From NCBI GenBank assembly GCA_023430065.1, contig JAEZCG010000111.1:1-5346 (forward strand): a DNA stretch of 5,346 nt. The letters are read 5' to 3'. The notes under the pieces were generated by a model that saw only the letters and a list, made by a program, of their open reading frames with translations, had not been told where the DNA came from and did no database searches. The DNA is from Pseudomonadota bacterium. GTDB lineage: Bacteria; Pseudomonadota; Gammaproteobacteria; Burkholderiales; SHXO01. Shown one piece after another: positions 4,631-5,346 of the stretch. How positions within the stretch are numbered: position 1 is the first letter of the stretch; each line of letters opens with the position of its first letter. The translations under genes and the position numbers were made by a program.

Positions 4631-5346
4631 ATGCTTCGCTCTCATCTGCTCGGCATCGCGCTCGCACTGCTGGCCTCGACCGCTGCCGCGCAAAGCGCCT
4701 ACCGACCGGTCGCGGGCATCGACGAGGAGAGCAGTCCGCCGATCGTTGCCGGTTACCGTGCGATCTTCACCTGCTCCGCGCACTTCGTGGCGAACCGACC
4801 GCTGGACGACATCGAGCGCGTGGAACTGTCGGACACGCAGCGCTATGGTTTTCCGCGTCCCGAGATCGATGCGGTTCGCCGCATCGTGATTTCCCGAGAT
4901 TCCGCCGGCACGATCGAGCGCATCGCGGCCTACCGGCCGGGCATGGGCTGCACGCTGCTGCCTCCAGAGGGGAGGGTGAAAGACGTCGTGCGCTTGCCTG
5001 CCGTCGATCCTGCGCCGGTCCCCGACGTGAGTGCGCTGGCGTTTCCCGCCGGGGAGCGGATCGACCTGCCCGCTGCCGGGGTCGATCCCGCCTATCCGAA
5101 GCTACACCACGTGCTCGACCAAGCCTTCGACGGCGCGTCCTTCGTCGCACCCTCGGGAGGGGTCACGACCGCGGTCATCGTCCTGCATCGCGGACGCGTC
5201 GTCGCGGAGCGCTATCGCCCCGGGTTCGGCCCCGCCAGCGGCTACCGCACATGGTCGACCGCCAAGAGCATCATGGCCGCGCTCGCCGGCATCGCGGCCC
5301 GCGAGGGCCTGATCGATCTGGATGCACCGTTGCACCTGGCGGAATG
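4631..5346 (+). CDS. Secreted beta-lactamase-family serine hydrolase, N-terminal part only
   Basis: The frame is open from ATG 4631 to the window end, giving 238 residues of an incomplete protein. Residues 1-20 form a signal peptide (short basic start, hydrophobic LLGIALALLAS core, AAA-Q cleavage region), so the product is probably exported. Residues about 25-160 are an N-terminal region with two cysteines, Cys48 (FTCSAHF) and Cys107 (GMGCTLL), which could form a disulphide in the periplasm. The beta-lactamase/transpeptidase-like domain begins near 170: TAVIVLHRGRVVAERY (180-195), then WSTAKS (208-213), the SxxK motif with probable nucleophile Ser209 and base Lys212, and EGLIDLDAPL (225-234). 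Family members include class C beta-lactamases, esterases and 6-aminohexanoate-dimer hydrolase; the SxAKS context recalls the last of these. The YxN and KTG-type motifs lie beyond the window, so substrate and antibiotic relevance cannot be judged. There is no good ribosome-binding site; GTG 4595 is a less likely start. Confidence 0.85.
   Translation, partial: MLRSHLLGIALALLASTAAAQSAYRPVAGIDEESSPPIVAGYRAIFTCSAHFVANRPLDDIERVELSDTQRYGFPRPEIDAVRRIVISRDSAGTIERIAAYRPGMGCTLLPPEGRVKDVVRLPAVDPAPVPDVSALAFPAGERIDLPAAGVDPAYPKLHHVLDQAFDGASFVAPSGGVTTAVIVLHRGRVVAERYRPGFGPASGYRTWSTAKSIMAALAGIAAREGLIDLDAPLHLAE

Noticed and set aside
1..5346. CRISPR array, tRNA, rRNA, toxin-antitoxin pair, phage or transposase gene
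   Set aside because: No regularly spaced repeats, cloverleaf or ribosomal signatures, or small paired genes were found; the only mobile-like hint is the REP-like motif at 4517-4548.

Overview
The window is G+C-rich bacterial chromosome (roughly two thirds G+C by eye, third codon positions mostly G or C). Genes are tightly packed and all five complete genes stop with TGA. The mix of a small bacterial SET-domain protein, a short HPF/RaiA-type ribosome factor, a TfdA-like dioxygenase, a SUV3-like helicase and a group III truncated haemoglobin suggests a proteobacterium, most likely a betaproteobacterium or a relative. That placement is inference from gene content, not from a marker gene.

Layout. 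Positions 1-105 hold the tail of an unseen upstream region and a strong GC hairpin that looks like a terminator. A SET-domain methyltransferase-like gene follows on the + strand (106-648). It converges, with only 11 bases between the stops, on a ribosome hibernation-type gene on the - strand (660-1022). A 166-base divergent control region (1023-1188) separates that gene from a + strand cluster: a TfdA-like Fe(II)/2-oxoglutarate dioxygenase (1189-2067), a SUV3-like DExQ-box RNA helicase (2080-4104, 12-base gap, probable TTG start), and a group III truncated haemoglobin (4095-4538, overlapping the helicase by 10 bases). After a 92-base gap with a REP-like motif and a 12-base palindrome comes a secreted beta-lactamase-fold serine hydrolase (from 4631), cut off by the window end just after its SxxK motif.

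How the genes may work together. Spacing and overlap make dioxygenase, helicase and globin a likely operon. Two products bind oxygen or iron and one remodels RNA, but no shared pathway is visible, so co-transcription is better supported than co-function. The HPF/RaiA protein (ribosome protection in stationary phase) and the helicase (RNA turnover in its mitochondrial relatives) both touch RNA metabolism. SET and SUV3 are families best known from eukaryotes.

I see no CRISPR array, phage gene, transposase, tRNA, rRNA or defence cassette. I do not find convincing evidence of a wholly new system. The points most worth following are the three-gene cluster, the uncharacterised N-terminal region of the helicase, and the REP-like motif that supplies the globin C-terminus.
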